A model generated the notes under the pieces. It made no database searches and was not told the DNA's origin. It saw nothing but the letters and a program-made list of their open reading frames with translations. This document shows positions 1 through 24,389 of a stretch of 64,000 nt of DNA, in pieces. Source of the DNA: Cristatella mucedo (lineage: Eukaryota; Bryozoa; Phylactolaemata; Cristatellidae); NCBI GenBank assembly GCA_009760855.2, contig WPIO01000001.1, forward strand, positions 7,944,001 through 8,008,000, in the 5' to 3' direction. The position numbers and the translations under genes are program-made. Each line of letters opens with the position of its first letter. Positions within the stretch are counted from its first letter, which is position 1.

Positions 1-1430
1 GAGATAGGCTAGAACCAAAGAATGAAGTGACCTAAAAGTTAGCGACAAAACCTTGAAGTCGACCCGTTGCTTGACTGGTAGCCAGTGCATGTCGGCGAGA
101 AGTGGTGAGATGTGGCGTCTGTGACGCTCACGACAGACAAGCCTAGCTGCAAAGTTTTGCACCAGCTGCAAGCACCTGATTGCACAAGCCGTTAGGCTAA
201 AAAGCAGTGAGATACAGAAGTCAAGACGGGATCTCACAAATGCATCGACCAAATTAGACGTTGCATCCTTTTCAAAACAAGCCCAAATTTTAGCAATGTT
301 ATGTATCTGAAAGTAGCCAGACTTGATTGTGGAGCTGATGTGGTCGTCTAACGAGAGGTCACTTTGGAACATGACACCTAGATTTTGAGCTGATTCAACA
401 GGAGATATGCTCGCAGAGCCAATTTTGAGCGTCAGCCTTTCCAATTGGCGAATCACACTGGGTTCGCCCATAATAGAAATGAGTTAGTTTTACCATCGTT
501 TAGTTTAAGAAATGTGCGGATGTCATCAATACATGCAGCAAGTGAGTTGAGAGAATTTGAGGTGCTCGAAGGCTTGGAGAGATCAAAGTAAAGGTACAAC
601 TAAGTGTCACCCGCATAGTAGTGAAGCCTAGATTTTGCTTAGCAATCACATCAGCAAGAGGGAGAGTATAAACCGGGAAAAGAAACGGACCAAGCACGGA
701 GCCCTGAGGTACCCCATATTTCAGAGGTACCTCGGATGATCTTTGTCTATTCACGTCAATATTCTGGAGTCTCCCTCTGAGATAGGACCTGAACCATTGC
801 AGAGCAGTGTCAGTTATTCCCAAGTGAGATGAGAGGCGCTCTAGAAGAACTTTGGGATCGATAGTATTAAAAGCTGCCGAAAGATCGAGGAAAATAAGCA
901 GAAAAAATCCACCCATGTCTGAATTTCAAAGTAGGTGTTGTACACCCTAAACAATGCTGAATCTGTGGAGTGATTAGCTCTAAAGCCAAACGAGAACTTC
1001 GTAACAATGTTTGAAGTTTCAATATATGAGTTCAGCTGGTCCGCCACGACCCGTTCCAGTGTCTTTGACAGAAATGGTAGAAAGGAGACTGCACGGTAGT
1101 TGCTCAAGTTCTTTTGGTCTAAAGTTGCTTTCTTGAGATGTGGCCTGACTACATCTTTATTGAAAGGTGATAGGACATGACCTGAGGCTCATGACATATT
1201 AACGATGTTAATTATGTATGGAAGCCAGATCAATGCAATGCAGCTGCAGGACAGTGGGAATAGGGTCCAAAGGGCTTGTCTTCTTTGATTGGGATATGAA
1301 CTTCAGGACGAGATCACTAGTGACCTGCTTAAATGTAGATATTGAGGTGCAGCCGGGATTCTTGAGTGGCTCAAAGTAGTAGTGATCGCAAAGACATGGA
1401 TGGTTCTGCTGCAATTATAGTTGTTACTAG
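1..1430 (-). mobile_element. LINE family 1 (CR1/L2-like), RT region and 3' part, broken
   Basis: Minus strand. In order from 1,414 down: FKQVTSDL..KKTSPLDPIPT (pre-RT), then SNYRAVSFLPFLSKTLERVV, then after a frameshift near 910 LDLSAAFNTIDPKVLLERL, then GVPQGSVLGPFLFPVYTLPL. The catalytic box at 606-620 reads YAGD instead of YADD, after another frameshift. The element runs off the left edge; the endonuclease end is absent. It sits in an intron of gene 2. Confidence 0.85.
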
Positions 1431-2779
1431 GCTTTTCATCGCTAAATCTTACATGTAAAAGTCGTCTGGCAAAGACTGAACAGGTATTATCTCGGTCAGG
1501 GGCTAGCAGCAGGAAACAGATGAACGACGTCCGTTCTACGACATCCGGGTGTACGAGAAGTGTTTCCTGGGCCCGGAGTTTTTAGATCGGATATGGTCAG
1601 GGCGCCTAGAACGAAACAGGTCACGCCAATAAAACGTGGCGTGTATCCTAATGAATGAGAAGTCGTAAAAACATAATCAGTTAAAGCCAATATCACCGCT
1701 TAGGATAAATGTCAAGAAAATACTGAGAAGTCTGATCCAAAAGGTAAATAATTAAACAAGTTACCATTCAGAAGCAGAACTCGTATGAAATGGAACCTGA
1801 GGTTTTCCAGATTTTGAGATAGAACGAAAGCATCGGATTCGGCAAAAATTTCTAACCTGGAAGCAAGCCAATAGCATCACATAAAAATTGTTTTTACTGA
1901 TCTCTGCATCAGACACTACTCGCACCGAACTCTTTCGAATCATGGCTTGTAGGGGCAAATGTCTGCAACTTGTTAAGGTGCGAGGTTGGGAATTACAAAC
2001 AGCTTCATTTGCAGTGAAGATTTTTAAAGCCTTTTGAAGTCCACAGATCGGTCTTATGATGTACAACGCTGATAAAAGTGAAGTTTTCAATGTAATTTCA
2101 GCTCTCTTTGTCCAACAGTGCAAGAGCTGATTTATGATTTTGTTTGGAAAAGTAATTTTGATAGTACTTACAGCAAAACGCATCAAGATGAAATAAAAAC
2201 TGAGCTCTTACAGCTGACTGTGCCGGGCCGAGAGTGGCCTACGGTATTTAATTGTGCAATCGGATTAAAAAAATAGTGTAGCGCCATCACTTTATAAAAG
2301 AACGAATGTGGCCACAGTCACTATTTGAATTCAATCTAGTATTGCGAGGATTGTGTTCAACATGGCAAACAGAGCAACAGTTGTCTGATAGAAGCGAAGT
2401 GGTTTCTGCACTCTAGCCTTTGCATGGACTGAGTAAAGAATCAGCCGGCTGACCGAAGGGGAGCGGGAAGACGGCCGGCACTGCTTGACAAGGAAACTGC
2501 AAGCGAGCAACCGCACCTTGGCTGGTGCGATCTACCTGAACGTCAGACATGGGCACATGTCAAGCAGGTATGCCTGCTTCGGCTATCGCAACTCAATAAA
2601 AAGTGGGCGCACGAGAAATGCTCCTAACGATTGCTTTGAAATCGCCAGCACTAACTGAAGGCGACTAAGTGACTGGAATCTAAAATCGACACATGCATGT
2701 ATCTGCTGGCAGCGCAAGGTGACAAGCCGGACTTCGTTTCGAGTTAAATGTTGCAGTGGTGGTGCAGGCGCAGTCATAC
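1431..2779. other. Gene 2 intronic DNA
   Basis: Between the LINE 1 copy and exon 4. An open minus frame at 1761-2186 (141 codons) has no recognisable domain and weak composition. I looked here for the next IPT exon and did not find it. Confidence 0.5.
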
Positions 2780-13695
<10,916 letters not shown>

Positions 13696-13737
13696 GCTCG
13701 ACGGCTGAGATACTGCGAGCCGCAGGCCGGTCGTGGA

Positions 13738-13745
13738 TTTATATA
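13738..13745 (-). promoter_or_regulatory. TATA box of gene 2
   Basis: TATATAAA on the minus strand, 50 bp upstream of the signal-peptide ATG. A start site about 30 bp downstream would fall near 13,714, leaving a 5' leader of roughly 20 nt. A TCAGCC initiator-like motif is at 13703-13708. Confidence 0.45.
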
Positions 13746-14264
13746 ATAATGGCTGCCGCCACCGGCGCGAGGGAGCCCGGCGAGCGTGCCCGGGCCTGCG
13801 AAGTCGCAGCACCAGCGATCAAAGCGCACCGGCGGCGGCAGGTGGAAGGAGCGTGCGTAGCTGCTTTCGTGCGCGCGCTGTATGCATGCACGCTCGCGTG
13901 CGCGCGCTCCAGCCAGCCGACCGCAGCGACAGAGGTCGCGTACTGGCCATCGCTGGTCCCAGAAAAGTGAAGGCTGGAGCAGTCAACCGCCAATGCTGCC
14001 AAAATGTGAGCGCAAGCGAGCGGAGAGCGCCGATGTTGCCTAACTAACTTGGTCAATACGTCCTTCGCCTCAGGTCTCGTCGTTGCATTGTCAAAAAAGC
14101 CTAGCCGGGTAACTAATTTGGAAGTCTGCACTAGAACAGAAGAACGTATGCAACTTCTGCCAAATCTCCACGCTACGGTTCCGTTGACCGATTTTAATAC
14201 AAGCAGCGACGGAACAGCTACATTCGCATGTAAAAAGTTCTAAACTTGTAGACTTCGTATTATG

Positions 14265-14350
14265 CATTTTTGAAATGCTTAGAAAGAGAGTTGGTTATCT
14301 TGATTGGCTATAAAAAAATGTCATAATATAATTAGTATTATCATTATTAT
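14265..14350 (+). repeat. LINE 1/SINE 1-type 3' tail
   Basis: AAATGCTTAGAAAGAGAGTT, then TTGGCTATAAAAAA and TTATCATTATTAT. Too short to tell LINE from SINE. Confidence 0.6.
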
Positions 14351-15299
14351 ATCTATCTCCCGCTAGCGCTTTTCTGTTCTGCGGTGTAATAGAAATTCAG
14401 TGCTGGTCACGTTATTTTCTAGTGCTTAACTCAGTATAGGACTGAGCAGTTTTGCTTTGGTGGCGTCGAGCAAGGCTTGACAATGCTAGACGACAACTTG
14501 GGTGGGGCAAGCTCGGGATCTAGGGCGTCATGCACTTGCTATGTTCATATTTGGCCGACGGTGATAAAATTGCTACTCGCCATTATGCCGCACACTTGCT
14601 ATCAGTCGCGTTTATGGCATCGTTACAGCTGTAATGAGCGAGAGTAAGCAATGAAGACGGGAGTATTCCGATGCCTAGAAGCTAGCAGTAACGTCGTGAA
14701 TGGCTGGTGATATATTTTAGGCTGTTTCTTGAGACTGCGGCAGCGCAAGCTTGTGCGCTACCCAGACAAATGCAACGGATAGCGGAGGCCGGTTACGAGA
14801 AAAGTAGTAGAAGCAGCCATGATGCCGGAGGCAGACATTGCTGGCGGCTATTAACCCATGAGACGGCCACGAAATGTACGGCGACGATAATGTGGAGCTT
14901 TACCGGCATGCGGCGTGAGCTCGTTAAGGAGGTACTGCCCCGATTTGCGTGTAGATGCTCAGCCTCGAGCTGCCGCCCGGGTAATTCCGCCAGGGATAGC
15001 GTGCTTAATCGCTGCTCGCTCGCGAGTAAGCTTCCGGCGGCCTCTTTTCGGTCTCTTTGCGAAGCGAGCCCAACCTCCTAGAATGACCATGCTAGCATCG
15101 AAAGAGTGCTGCGGTCGTAAAGCTCGTCAATTAGGCGCGACTGGCTGCGACGATATTCGCTCTCAGAAGCATATTAATGGTGACTCGTATCTTAGTGAGC
15201 GCCGACAGTCAGGCAAATTGAAATTGTTGCTGCACTCGAGCATCGAGAAGATCGGCGCAGCTGACTTTAAAGTATTAGCGACATTTGCGCCGCTTTCAG

Positions 15300-15390
15300 C
15301 GGCTCACAGCGAGCGCGTCAAAGCAAGCGCGTCAACGAGCGACAGTCAACGAGTCAACAGCGAGCGCGTCAACGCGTCAAGCGAGTGCAC
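15300..15390. repeat. Degenerate 14-bp minisatellite
   Basis: Repeated AGCGAGCGCGTCAA variants, five or six copies, some shortened. Confidence 0.65.
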
Positions 15391-16669
15391 AATGTCAACG
15401 AAGAGCAGACAGCAAAGTTCAGGTTGGTGAATGCTGAAAAAGGAAACAGCAAGAAGAACGGCCACTGCGAAAGAGGTGGCGCGGCAGAATTCTCGGCCTG
15501 TAAGAACGTCGCGGAGGAGCGGCCTTTTCCGCTGGTCGTGAATGTGAGCCGGGTAGTAGAGGACCTAGAAAGCGCACGCCTCTCACGTTTCCGGCGTATA
15601 GTCAAAGTACACCGATGCACAACGTGAAAGAAGCTATTGCTAGTATATAACGACGAAGCAGATGTCAGAGCTAAAGCAACTCCCACGCTGGCGTCCAGCG
15701 GCACTTCTCAGAGCGCTCCAGCAGCTCTGTGGAGTAGGCGGGCAATGGCCGTTGGCGAGCTCTCTTACTTTGAACAGTGAATTGCGGCAGCAGCAGCAGC
15801 AGTAGTAGTTTCTTTAGCCGTAAAATACACGCGCAAGCAACTGCATTCCTTCCGCTTAGCTTTCTCATAGCTAAGTTAAACATTGAGCAAGACTCAGAAG
15901 AAGTGTTATTAAATTCATCGCTCTTGAAGATGGGTTGCTAATGGCCATGAAGGACCTATGTCAGCGACCCCAACCTTTGTTTCTAAACCAATGCGTTGCA
16001 TTGAAGCAGTCGTCGCACATTGTCCGCCATGAATAATTCGCAAGGACAGTACCGTAGCTTAAAACCACTTCACATTGATTTCCTGATCTAGTAGTCAGTA
16101 GCTCTGGCATAGCCAAAATTATACCAAGGAGGCGGTCAAACCTTGATCTTAACAAGGCAGCCAATTGTAGCAAGGCTAAGGTGCTCGTTAGGATGGCCTC
16201 ATCGTCCGACACACTCATCCAAATCTGTCTGAGATCGAGCTATGCCAATCGACTTGGTCTGGCAGGGATCTTGGTCTTTAGCCCCAGCAAGCCACGAAGA
16301 CTAAGCGAGAATTTTGCTGGAGATTATTTGTGGTTTGCTAGCATCCCCGTTGGATTCCCTGATGCCTAGCTGAAGTTGCTACGTGTAATGGCAGGAAAGG
16401 AATTTACGAAGTCGGTAGCACGTGAGCAGATGTTCTCGCTGAGACGGTTGCACTCGAATTGTGTAACTGAGTACAGCGGTTTATGCTCCGCTGAGGGGGA
16501 GCGATCCTGCTGCCAATACTCGAAGTGCAAGACATAATCTGTTCACTTGCTCTCGGGATGACATGAGGGCAACGCGAATAGGTTGCAAAAGCTGCTAAGA
16601 GAAGATGAACAAACTACGTCAGAGCAAGGATGAGACGAGCGCCTTACAAAGTTCTTGAGCCTGTTAAGT

Positions 16670-16815
16670 CAAGGTCGGAGGACTAGAATGTCTCATCGTA
16701 GAGAGGCTGCAAATCCCGCTTGCGGTGGGAAACAAAAGATTTCCATATGACGGATTCGAACCCATCACCTGAGCCATAAAGTTCGATCACCTTACCCGTG
16801 GGGACAGCTTCGTCA
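16670..16815 (-). mobile_element. SINE family 2, decayed
   Basis: Minus sense: ACGGGTAAGGTGATCGAACT, GGTGATGGGTTCGAATCCGT, ending near ACGATGAGACATTCTAGTCC. Body diverged. Confidence 0.5.
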
Positions 16816-19800
16816 GTACTGAACCGATGGTGTACAAAATCAGCCCAAACAATACTCACATTCATTTTTAGCGTTTTCTTCATTATACTGGCTTGGAACC
16901 GATTTTATGCTAATCAGTGGCCAAAACTGCAGAAAAGCCAAAGTGATGTAATAGATAGTTAGTTCAGTGCCAGAATTTTTTCTACTGCGATCACGTTGAT
17001 TTGAACTCTAGGCTTTCAGCCGTAAGATGGTTGATGCATTGTATAGCCATTATTTAATCCTCATAGCCCCCTTGATGTGAAATACAATTCTCTATGGTAT
17101 GAATATCGACTTCCTATGCTTACGTAAAACACTCTTAGTCGCTGCCATGTTCCTCTACTGTCGGTATACCCAAGTCCATAGGTACTGCACTTAGTGATTT
17201 CAAGGCTTATAGCTTTCCGGTATCAGTCTCTTGTCAGCTAGCACAATCACCGTTACGGATGGTGCGTTCATGACCTCGTTCTGTCGTGACTGGGAAGCTA
17301 ATATACTCCGATTGTGGCATTACTAAAAACGATAGGTTTCCTTAGCCATTGGCTGACTGATAAGCCGTCTTTCGAGCGAGGCAGGCGATGTCAAGGCGGC
17401 GCCAACTACGACTCGCGCTTGCAGCGACGGCCCATTTCGATCCACTTTCTCTCGCTGAGCGCTCTACCTTAAATGCACTTTCAGAGTACGGTTCATGGCA
17501 ACCACTGAGCGACAGCTGTCGAGATACTGCCAGCGTCAATTTCTGCCCCCCCCAGAGTGCTGGTGGGTGGTGGGTCCGACGTCTGGCCGACGTTTTAGGC
17601 CAGTGCTGTCGATCGGTGAACTCAAGGGTGCCAGAAAGCGTGTTTTCCATCACACCAGCCACCGTGATCGGGCCCATCGGAGGAGCTTTTAATAAAAGCT
17701 CTCCCATTATGCACAACAAATATAATTAAATACGGGCTGTTGGCTTCGTGCGAAAGCGAAGAATTGCTCTTAAGATTGACAATAAACACCAGTGGACTTG
17801 CACTGCAGTGCACGCAAAAGCAATCGGCTCACTCTCGACGCTACTTAGGAGTGCTATTCGCCGTCTCTGCAAAGAACGCTCGGTAGGCACAATGTATGGC
17901 AGGAAATCGCAAAACTTGAACTCGAAACTCTCGCCGCAGGTGGCAGGCTGCAATAGCAAGATGAGAGTAAACTCCACTAGCTGTAAAGAAAGCAAGAAGT
18001 CCCATCGACCGCTGCCGTACCTCGTATCGAAGCTAATGTTGCAAGGAATTTGTCGCTCTATTGAGAATTTGAGCTCACCAGAGTAAAGTGTGATTTAGAG
18101 CTGTTCGATTAACGAGGAAATAGTCAGTTGTTATAGCAGAGACTGAGCATGGATATTAGAAGCCCAAGGCGAACAGTGAAAACTTGTTTAGCCCCAAGCC
18201 CAGTCCTTGGTGCAATGCTCCGATTAATAGTCTGACTGCATGCTCAAGGCCTTCGTCAGGGTCGGAAGTACCGAGACAACTTGTTCGACATGGAAATGCA
18301 TTGCTTTAATTAAAAAAACCGAAATTTACCCGGTAGCAGTAGACAGTAGGAAATTATGGAAAGGCAGGTGGTGCGTGCTCAGATCTTTCGCATGCTTATG
18401 CAGTTTGACAATCAGTCCGGGCTTGAATGCTTTTAGCGAGCCAGAGCAAAGCACACCCAAGCGAAGCTGTTCTTTATAAGCATTCTCACAAGCTTAACAA
18501 ATGAACCGGAAGCGTCGGCCAGAATTAAAGCAAGCACAAAATCGAAGCCTGTCTCGGCATAGCTCATTCGGCGCTCCTACACCGTCTGTGCTGGAGGTGA
18601 TGTCTAACATGACAATCCAGCGCCAGTACGACCGAGCATTTATCGTCTCCACTGCCCTGCATTGTATGCGGCTACACGGCTGACAGATGCTAACGCCAAC
18701 CTCGTTAGGTACGTGCTCGCCGGTTGAATTGGGCGATTACTGCCGTAGCCCTCGCTCGCATGCTGCCAGCAAAATCTCGAACGGCTTAGCCTCAACAACA
18801 GCCAGAGATACAAAAGCTCGCCCTGCACCGCACCACGGATAATGGCCTAATGCGACCGCTAAGATTTGAATGGCATTTCGGTTTTGTTTTGATCTCGGTT
18901 TTGTTTTCATTGTCGCGAACCGCCCGTAAAATCGAATGATACACTCGACCGACTGTGCACTGGTGCGGCACCTTCGAGAAACTTGCATAAGCTAGGGCGA
19001 GAGAGGGAGGTAGGGAGGAGGGAGGGGTTACCGCTCCACCGTCATCGAAGTTGTCAACACCTCTGTTGAGCTAGTCGGCTACTGCAGCGTTCGGTCGCGC
19101 TGCAATGAGGCAGCTCAAGCCGGTTGAGCTGAAAGAGCCACCGAATTGCACTGGTCGAGCAGCCGGACGTAAAGAACGAAACGAACCGCTCGTCGTTCCT
19201 GAGCCGAGCGGCTTTCGCTAGTTGACCGGTCGCTGTTGAAGAGCCTGTGGTGAAGAAGGCCTGGGGGGGGGGGCTCGCCCTGCTTTCGCCAGCTCCACTT
19301 TCGTCATTGTAGCCCACCGCCACCTTCGTCAAGCTAGTCGCTGACTGCCCAGTAGCAGAGTAGCCGGCGTGGGGTCCTCAGCGATAGCAGCAGGAGACAG
19401 ATGTGGCGGATAGAGCAACCACTGGTAGAGTGCCGGTCGAGTCACCGGATGCAGGCACTCAGTCGTGCAGGGCTCGTCACTCGAGCTCACCACTGCGCTA
19501 CGACTGTGTGAAATAGTTGAGAAGTAGCTGCTCGATCCGATGGATTGATATGCTTTGCCTCTGTGTGCCGAACTTGCAACTATTCAGTGAGACTAAATGT
19601 TGCTGTGCATTCGAAGCAGACCCGATTCGGCGTCGCTGCGTCGATGCGATGCCACAAGAGTGGCTTTAAAACTATTCTGAGAGGCTGGCAATCCAAGAAA
19701 CACGTTCCCGCCTGAAAGGTAAGCACTTCCAATTGGATTCCAGGTGGTCTTCCGGCATTTGGCGTACAGAACCGAGCTGCCAGTATTGGGCAATACTTGC

Positions 19801-19904
19801 CTCGCACCTCATAGCATCAGTACTCGTTGATATACCAGTAGCTGCAACTACTCGCGACTATTGCCTATTGCATCGACTGCATTAACTACTGGGTTTTAAG
19901 AACT

Positions 19905-20195
19905 GAAATATAATGTCTCCGTGTGTAACTCCACAAAGCCATACAGACTATACAGGTGTTATAAGCAGGAGAGTTTTGTATAGTGCACTAACAGCCTAAG
20001 CGGCTTTCGGTACGCATTTGGTAGCCAACAGACTTCATCTCATGCAACAAAGAGAAAGTGGGAAGCATAGCAGAGTCGGGAGAGCAGTTGAGGTAGTGAG
20101 TAGCCTGGAAGTAGCAGCTCATGCCCGCTGAAAACGATGAGCCATAGTCGGCAGCAGGAGAGTAGCTGTCGTTGCGTAAGAAATGGCTATTCGGG
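19905..20195 (-). mobile_element. LINE family 2 3' UTR fragment
   Basis: Shares AACTCCACAAAGCCATA, AGAGTTTTGTATAG, AGCGGCTTTCGGTACGCATT and GTGGGAAGCATAGCAGAGTC with 8,880-9,030. Ends abruptly after CGTTGCGTAAGAA. Confidence 0.85.
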
Positions 20196-21194
20196 AGTAT
20201 TTACATGTTAAGGGTTTAGTTTTTTCTAAAACTCACAGGAAAATCTGATTCAAATAATGGCTATACAATTTTATAGGGCGGTTGTGATAGCATAGAAATA
20301 TTCTGCCCACTAAACGCGATTACATAGAGAAGACAGACTGGCAGATTTTTAGACCCAATTTGATTTAACCCGAGTAGATTCGCTTAGAAAATGCTAGGGT
20401 ACGGATACCAGTCATCCAGAAAAATAAAGAAATACATTATAGTATTATTCACAGATAAAGAGGCAGGCCATGACCCTGTGGTATAATCTCGCCACAAGCG
20501 CCGAGGCAAGATGTGCGGTTTGCTTGTCGTAGCTCGAGTAACGTCGCATAACTGGTGAGTAGACATCTACCATCTCTAAGACTTGGAATACAGGAGCTCA
20601 GGATCCTCTTAATCTGTAACGGTAACAGCTGGAATATTGAGATGTCAATTAATAGTAATGGTGAAGTGGCTTCATGGGTGTCATCCACCTCCTGGCGGTA
20701 GATCTTGTTGGTTGCATCGGTTAAGTTGATGACACTACAGCCTCCAGAGGTTAAAGCTGTGGTTTAAACTCCAGATGCTGATCTGAAAAATTGTTTTTCT
20801 CTACATTTAACATATTCCACGACTTGATTGACTTATTTTATCCCGCGTGAAGAGAAGTTGCGTGTGAGGTCAAATATTTCCTTGCGGACCAGTGAAGGAG
20901 TCCATCATTAGCAAAGTATGCAAATACCAGCTCTAACCTGCTCCCCGAAATCAAGTTGAATAGCCCGTCTTTACATCGGGTCTACATACACCTCTAACCG
21001 TCGGACTGACGAACGAAGGTTGCCCGAAGAAGGAATTGGAAATTTTAGAAAATATATAATCGGAAATGCAACTCCATGAAAATTGTTTCAGTAGGAATTT
21101 TAATTAGTGAAGGTAATCCCTCATGACCCCAATGAAGCTAAGTTAAACACTCGCCAAAGATCTTGGCTGATTAGCTGGCAGATCATTAAACTAA

Positions 21195-21290
21195 GAATAA
21201 TAAAATATTTTTCCTTGGCACCCTAGGAAAACCAAGCATCTTTCTAGGCACTTTACGTATGCTGTTAAGGAGGCTGGTCCAATGGTTAGT
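21195..21290 (-). repeat. LINE 1/SINE 1-type 3' tail
   Basis: AATAATAAAATA, CATCTTTCTAGGCACTTTAC, GTATGCTGTTAAGGAGGC. Minus orientation. Confidence 0.6.
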
Positions 21291-22254
21291 GATATAGTGC
21301 AAAAGGTGTTAAGATACCCAGCCACGAGAAGTAACGCGAAAGACGGAGCACCAACAGGGTTCAAGAGCGAGACATTAGGAAAGGAGCAACCCAGTCACCG
21401 GTTAATTGTTGAAAATGACCTGAGAGGAGTCCAGCCAAGGATTTCGTTATTGTATTGCCATTTCACGAAGAGCTGTGCACTTAATCATGTAGAGGAAAAC
21501 GAGAAGTCAATTAGGCCTGGACGTGAATGGAAGCATATGAATCCGAGCTCATTAAATTGCTATTTTTGCAGAAAAAAACAGCGAGAGAACCTGTGGCCTT
21601 CGGGCTACTTTAACTCCCCAGTGAAGCTAGACTCAAAGAAATGTATTGTTGTGACAATAAAAATGAGCTTTTTATTGTGCCTTTAGGTAGCTAAATAGCC
21701 TTCAGATAGGATAGAAAAATAACGCATCGAGTGATTAACAATACCAACATGTACCACGCAGCAGCCGTAATCACAGGGCGAGTTTTGATTGACATTGATA
21801 AAGCATTACGATGTTAAGGAACAGGTGGATTTCAAATTTACTTTAAATTGTGTCAAGTTAAAGGTGTTGTGATGTTAATCGGCAGGGAGCTACAGATTTA
21901 ATAAACTTAGTAGCTATAATATCTGTTCGGTTAGCCGGAACAAATTCTTATGCAACGTTCATGTAAAAGGACAAGTTCGGCTTGAGCAGAAAAAGGAAAA
22001 ATCCAGCCTTTAGGCCAGATTCGGCCTGGCTAGTGACACCTGACGCAGACCTAGTTATTTGTCGTAGAATCCGGTCTATTTGAATTGTCGCAGTTTGTTC
22101 CTCTTTCTTACTGCCGAGTTTGTGCAGCCCAAGCTATGGCATGTGTTGATTTTTTGGACTGCCCTGGCGCCAGTGTGAAACAGAAGCGCCTGGCCTGGCC
22201 GGGAGAGAAGATAAATGTCTACCCCTATAATTTTCGTGAGCGGGCACGAAGGGC

Positions 22255-23136
22255 ATTATGTCTGATGTGGCAAAGTCAGTGAATGCAGTGGTTCCTTGTC
22301 CTCTCAACCACCTTATCTTCAAGCACACGTGCGAAGCTGCAGGGGTTGATCGCGGCGATCTGCTGTACCGGTCTGAGGTTTGCTGTTTCAGTTATCATGC
22401 AACGTTTAGAAGCGCGTCTTCGCCTTCCACCATGAGATCGCTCCCTTCGATTCGCCAGTGAGAGGAGCTTCGAAAGCGCCTCAAAGTTCTCTGGAGAAAT
22501 TTGGCTCTGTTGGTTCAGCTTCCTTAGTGGTTTAAGCTCTCACCTTAATGAACTTTACCTGAAGCTGGAAACACGTGTCCTGCTCATTATGAACATGAAG
22601 GCCCACGTGTAGGCATTCGAAGCAAAGCTTATTATATAGGAGAACAAGCCGTATATGGACAACTATGTTCATTATCCCCACCTCGACCAGTGTGATGCAG
22701 CACTCATTGACACCAAAGAATGCACCTGTGTGCTGTCAACAATGCGGAAGGAGTTCTCTTCGCATTTCACTAGTGTGTGTTCTCATTCGCAAGAGTTCAA
22801 GATCGCTTTCACCCATTTTGACTTTCCCTTTGACGACGCCATTTCTGATGTGAAGTCGGAGTTAATTGAGCTGCATGCTTTGGACGCTCTCTAGTCCACA
22901 TTTATCTCTTGCACTACTCACTCATTGACTTCAACCGTCAGCTGACACACGGTCAGTTTCAAATGTTGTTAGCCCATGCCAAGCATGTAATCGCAATATT
23001 TGGCAGCACTTAATCACGGAGTAGCTGTTCTCCAAGATGAAGTTTTATAAGAACAAGCTGCAAACTGAGCTCACTGAAACTTACCCCCAATGAAAATATT
23101 TGGCTGAGGTTGTCATAATTAGAATCCGATAGTGAA

Positions 23137-23140
<4 letters not shown>
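22255..23140 (+). pseudogene. Broken ZBED/GTF2IRD2-type hAT transposase
   Basis: Frame-shifted and stop-interrupted, but hAT blocks appear in order: VAKSVNAVVPCPLNH..F..., then GDLLYRSEV (family 'v.fi.ra.LnhrqF...GDLLyhtEVRWLSrG'), then FEAKLII.ENK, then HYPHL....... with STMRKEFSSHF, FPFDDAISDVKSELIELHALDA, FQMLLAHAKHVIAIFGST, and LFSKMKFYKNKLQTELTETYP, which is the C-terminal dimerisation block. At least four frame changes or stops. I saw no terminal repeats; it may be an old element or a decayed domesticated gene. Confidence 0.72.

Positions 23141-23190
<50 letters not shown>
23141..23190. repeat. (CT)n microsatellite
   Basis: About 50 bp of CT at the 3' end of the hAT pseudogene. Confidence 0.95.
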
Positions 23191-23191
<1 letters not shown>

Positions 23192-24389
23192 AGAACATGC
23201 AACATCATGTTTCCAATTGATGGTACTGTACTTTTAAATAAAAAAAATATTCCCTGGGCACCCTGGCTCTTCTCTCCTGGTGTGCCTTCTTGACCTCCTG
23301 AAATAACCCAGCAGTCCAAAAAGTTTGCCGACCCACAGAGTAGAGCGAAAACTAAAACAAGCGATTGTGATTACCAACCTGGCGGTTAGATGAGGTGGAG
23401 GCTGAAGAGTAAGTACTGCTGGTGAAGAGGCACATATAAAATAAAGAGGAATATCAGTGAGTAACTTGAAAGGCTTCCAATTGAACGTGTGAACAATATA
23501 TAACTAAATGTGTAGAATAATGCCCGAGTCGGGGTTATTATTTCTGAAGGGGAAGGTCATTGCTCGTGCGTCGTTTGGTTAGCTTGCCTGCTAATGAGGG
23601 GGTTACTGCCAGAGCTTACTCGAGCACCTCCGACACAATGGCGAGACGCGCGTGTGCTAGAACAGTTCCACTCGATCGCCGTTAAGACACCTGACCCCTG
23701 CAGTTGGGTAAATAGTGCCTAACTGCTAACAATAGCTTGAGCAGCTCGCCTGCTATCGTCTTACGCACCAATTCGCTAGTGCGATTACCTTCCGTCGTGC
23801 AATAGCCCATACAAGCGCTCCCACTGGGGATGAATAGGCGACTAAAATGTACCTACCTAGGTAGCTACTGAAGGATAAGGAACCCTACCGTTTTTCAGCC
23901 TTCCAAAAGTAGCCGTCACACGGCTGGTAATCGTCAACCTAGCCGCCTGTTTAAGTAAAATGAAAGCTGGCTAAAGGCCAGCTGGATCGCATAGCTTCCT
24001 TCCATCTTGAGGAGTTCTGTACAGAGCCTTCGCTCACCAATCGGCTCGTTAAGGCCCTTTAGGGTTATTAGAAATTTTTATTTCAGCCCACTATTAATTG
24101 CAAATATTCGCTGAAATCGCCAGCTCAATTTTTAAAACAGGTCAGGAAGACCAGAAGACCTCATGTGACACTCGAAAGTGTGCGCGACTATTTAAAGAGC
24201 CTAAACTGACCTCTTTAGGCATGCTACACTCGTGATCCAGGTGAACGGCAGCAGTGTAGAGCCTCTCACGCCTGCCTCGAACGTCCGGCTGTGAGACAGT
24301 CTGTCACCCACTTGGTACTGGAGCCAATCATCTATCATATCGTTACCCTGTGATACTCAAGTAATTGCATTTCTAGCTCTGGGCTCTTC

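Larger units (their letters stand above)
13746..21194. other. Intergenic DNA upstream of gene 2
   Basis: Contains the CpG-rich block, a 3' tail (14,265), a minisatellite (15,300), a SINE 2 relic (16,670) and a LINE 2 fragment (19,905). Open frames of 100-170 codons at 14,915-15,704 and 17,342-18,086 overlap on both strands and show no domains. Confidence 0.5.

Noticed and set aside
21282-21686. 134-codon plus-strand frame
   Set aside because: Starts inside a retroposon tail, has no recognisable domain and no splice context.
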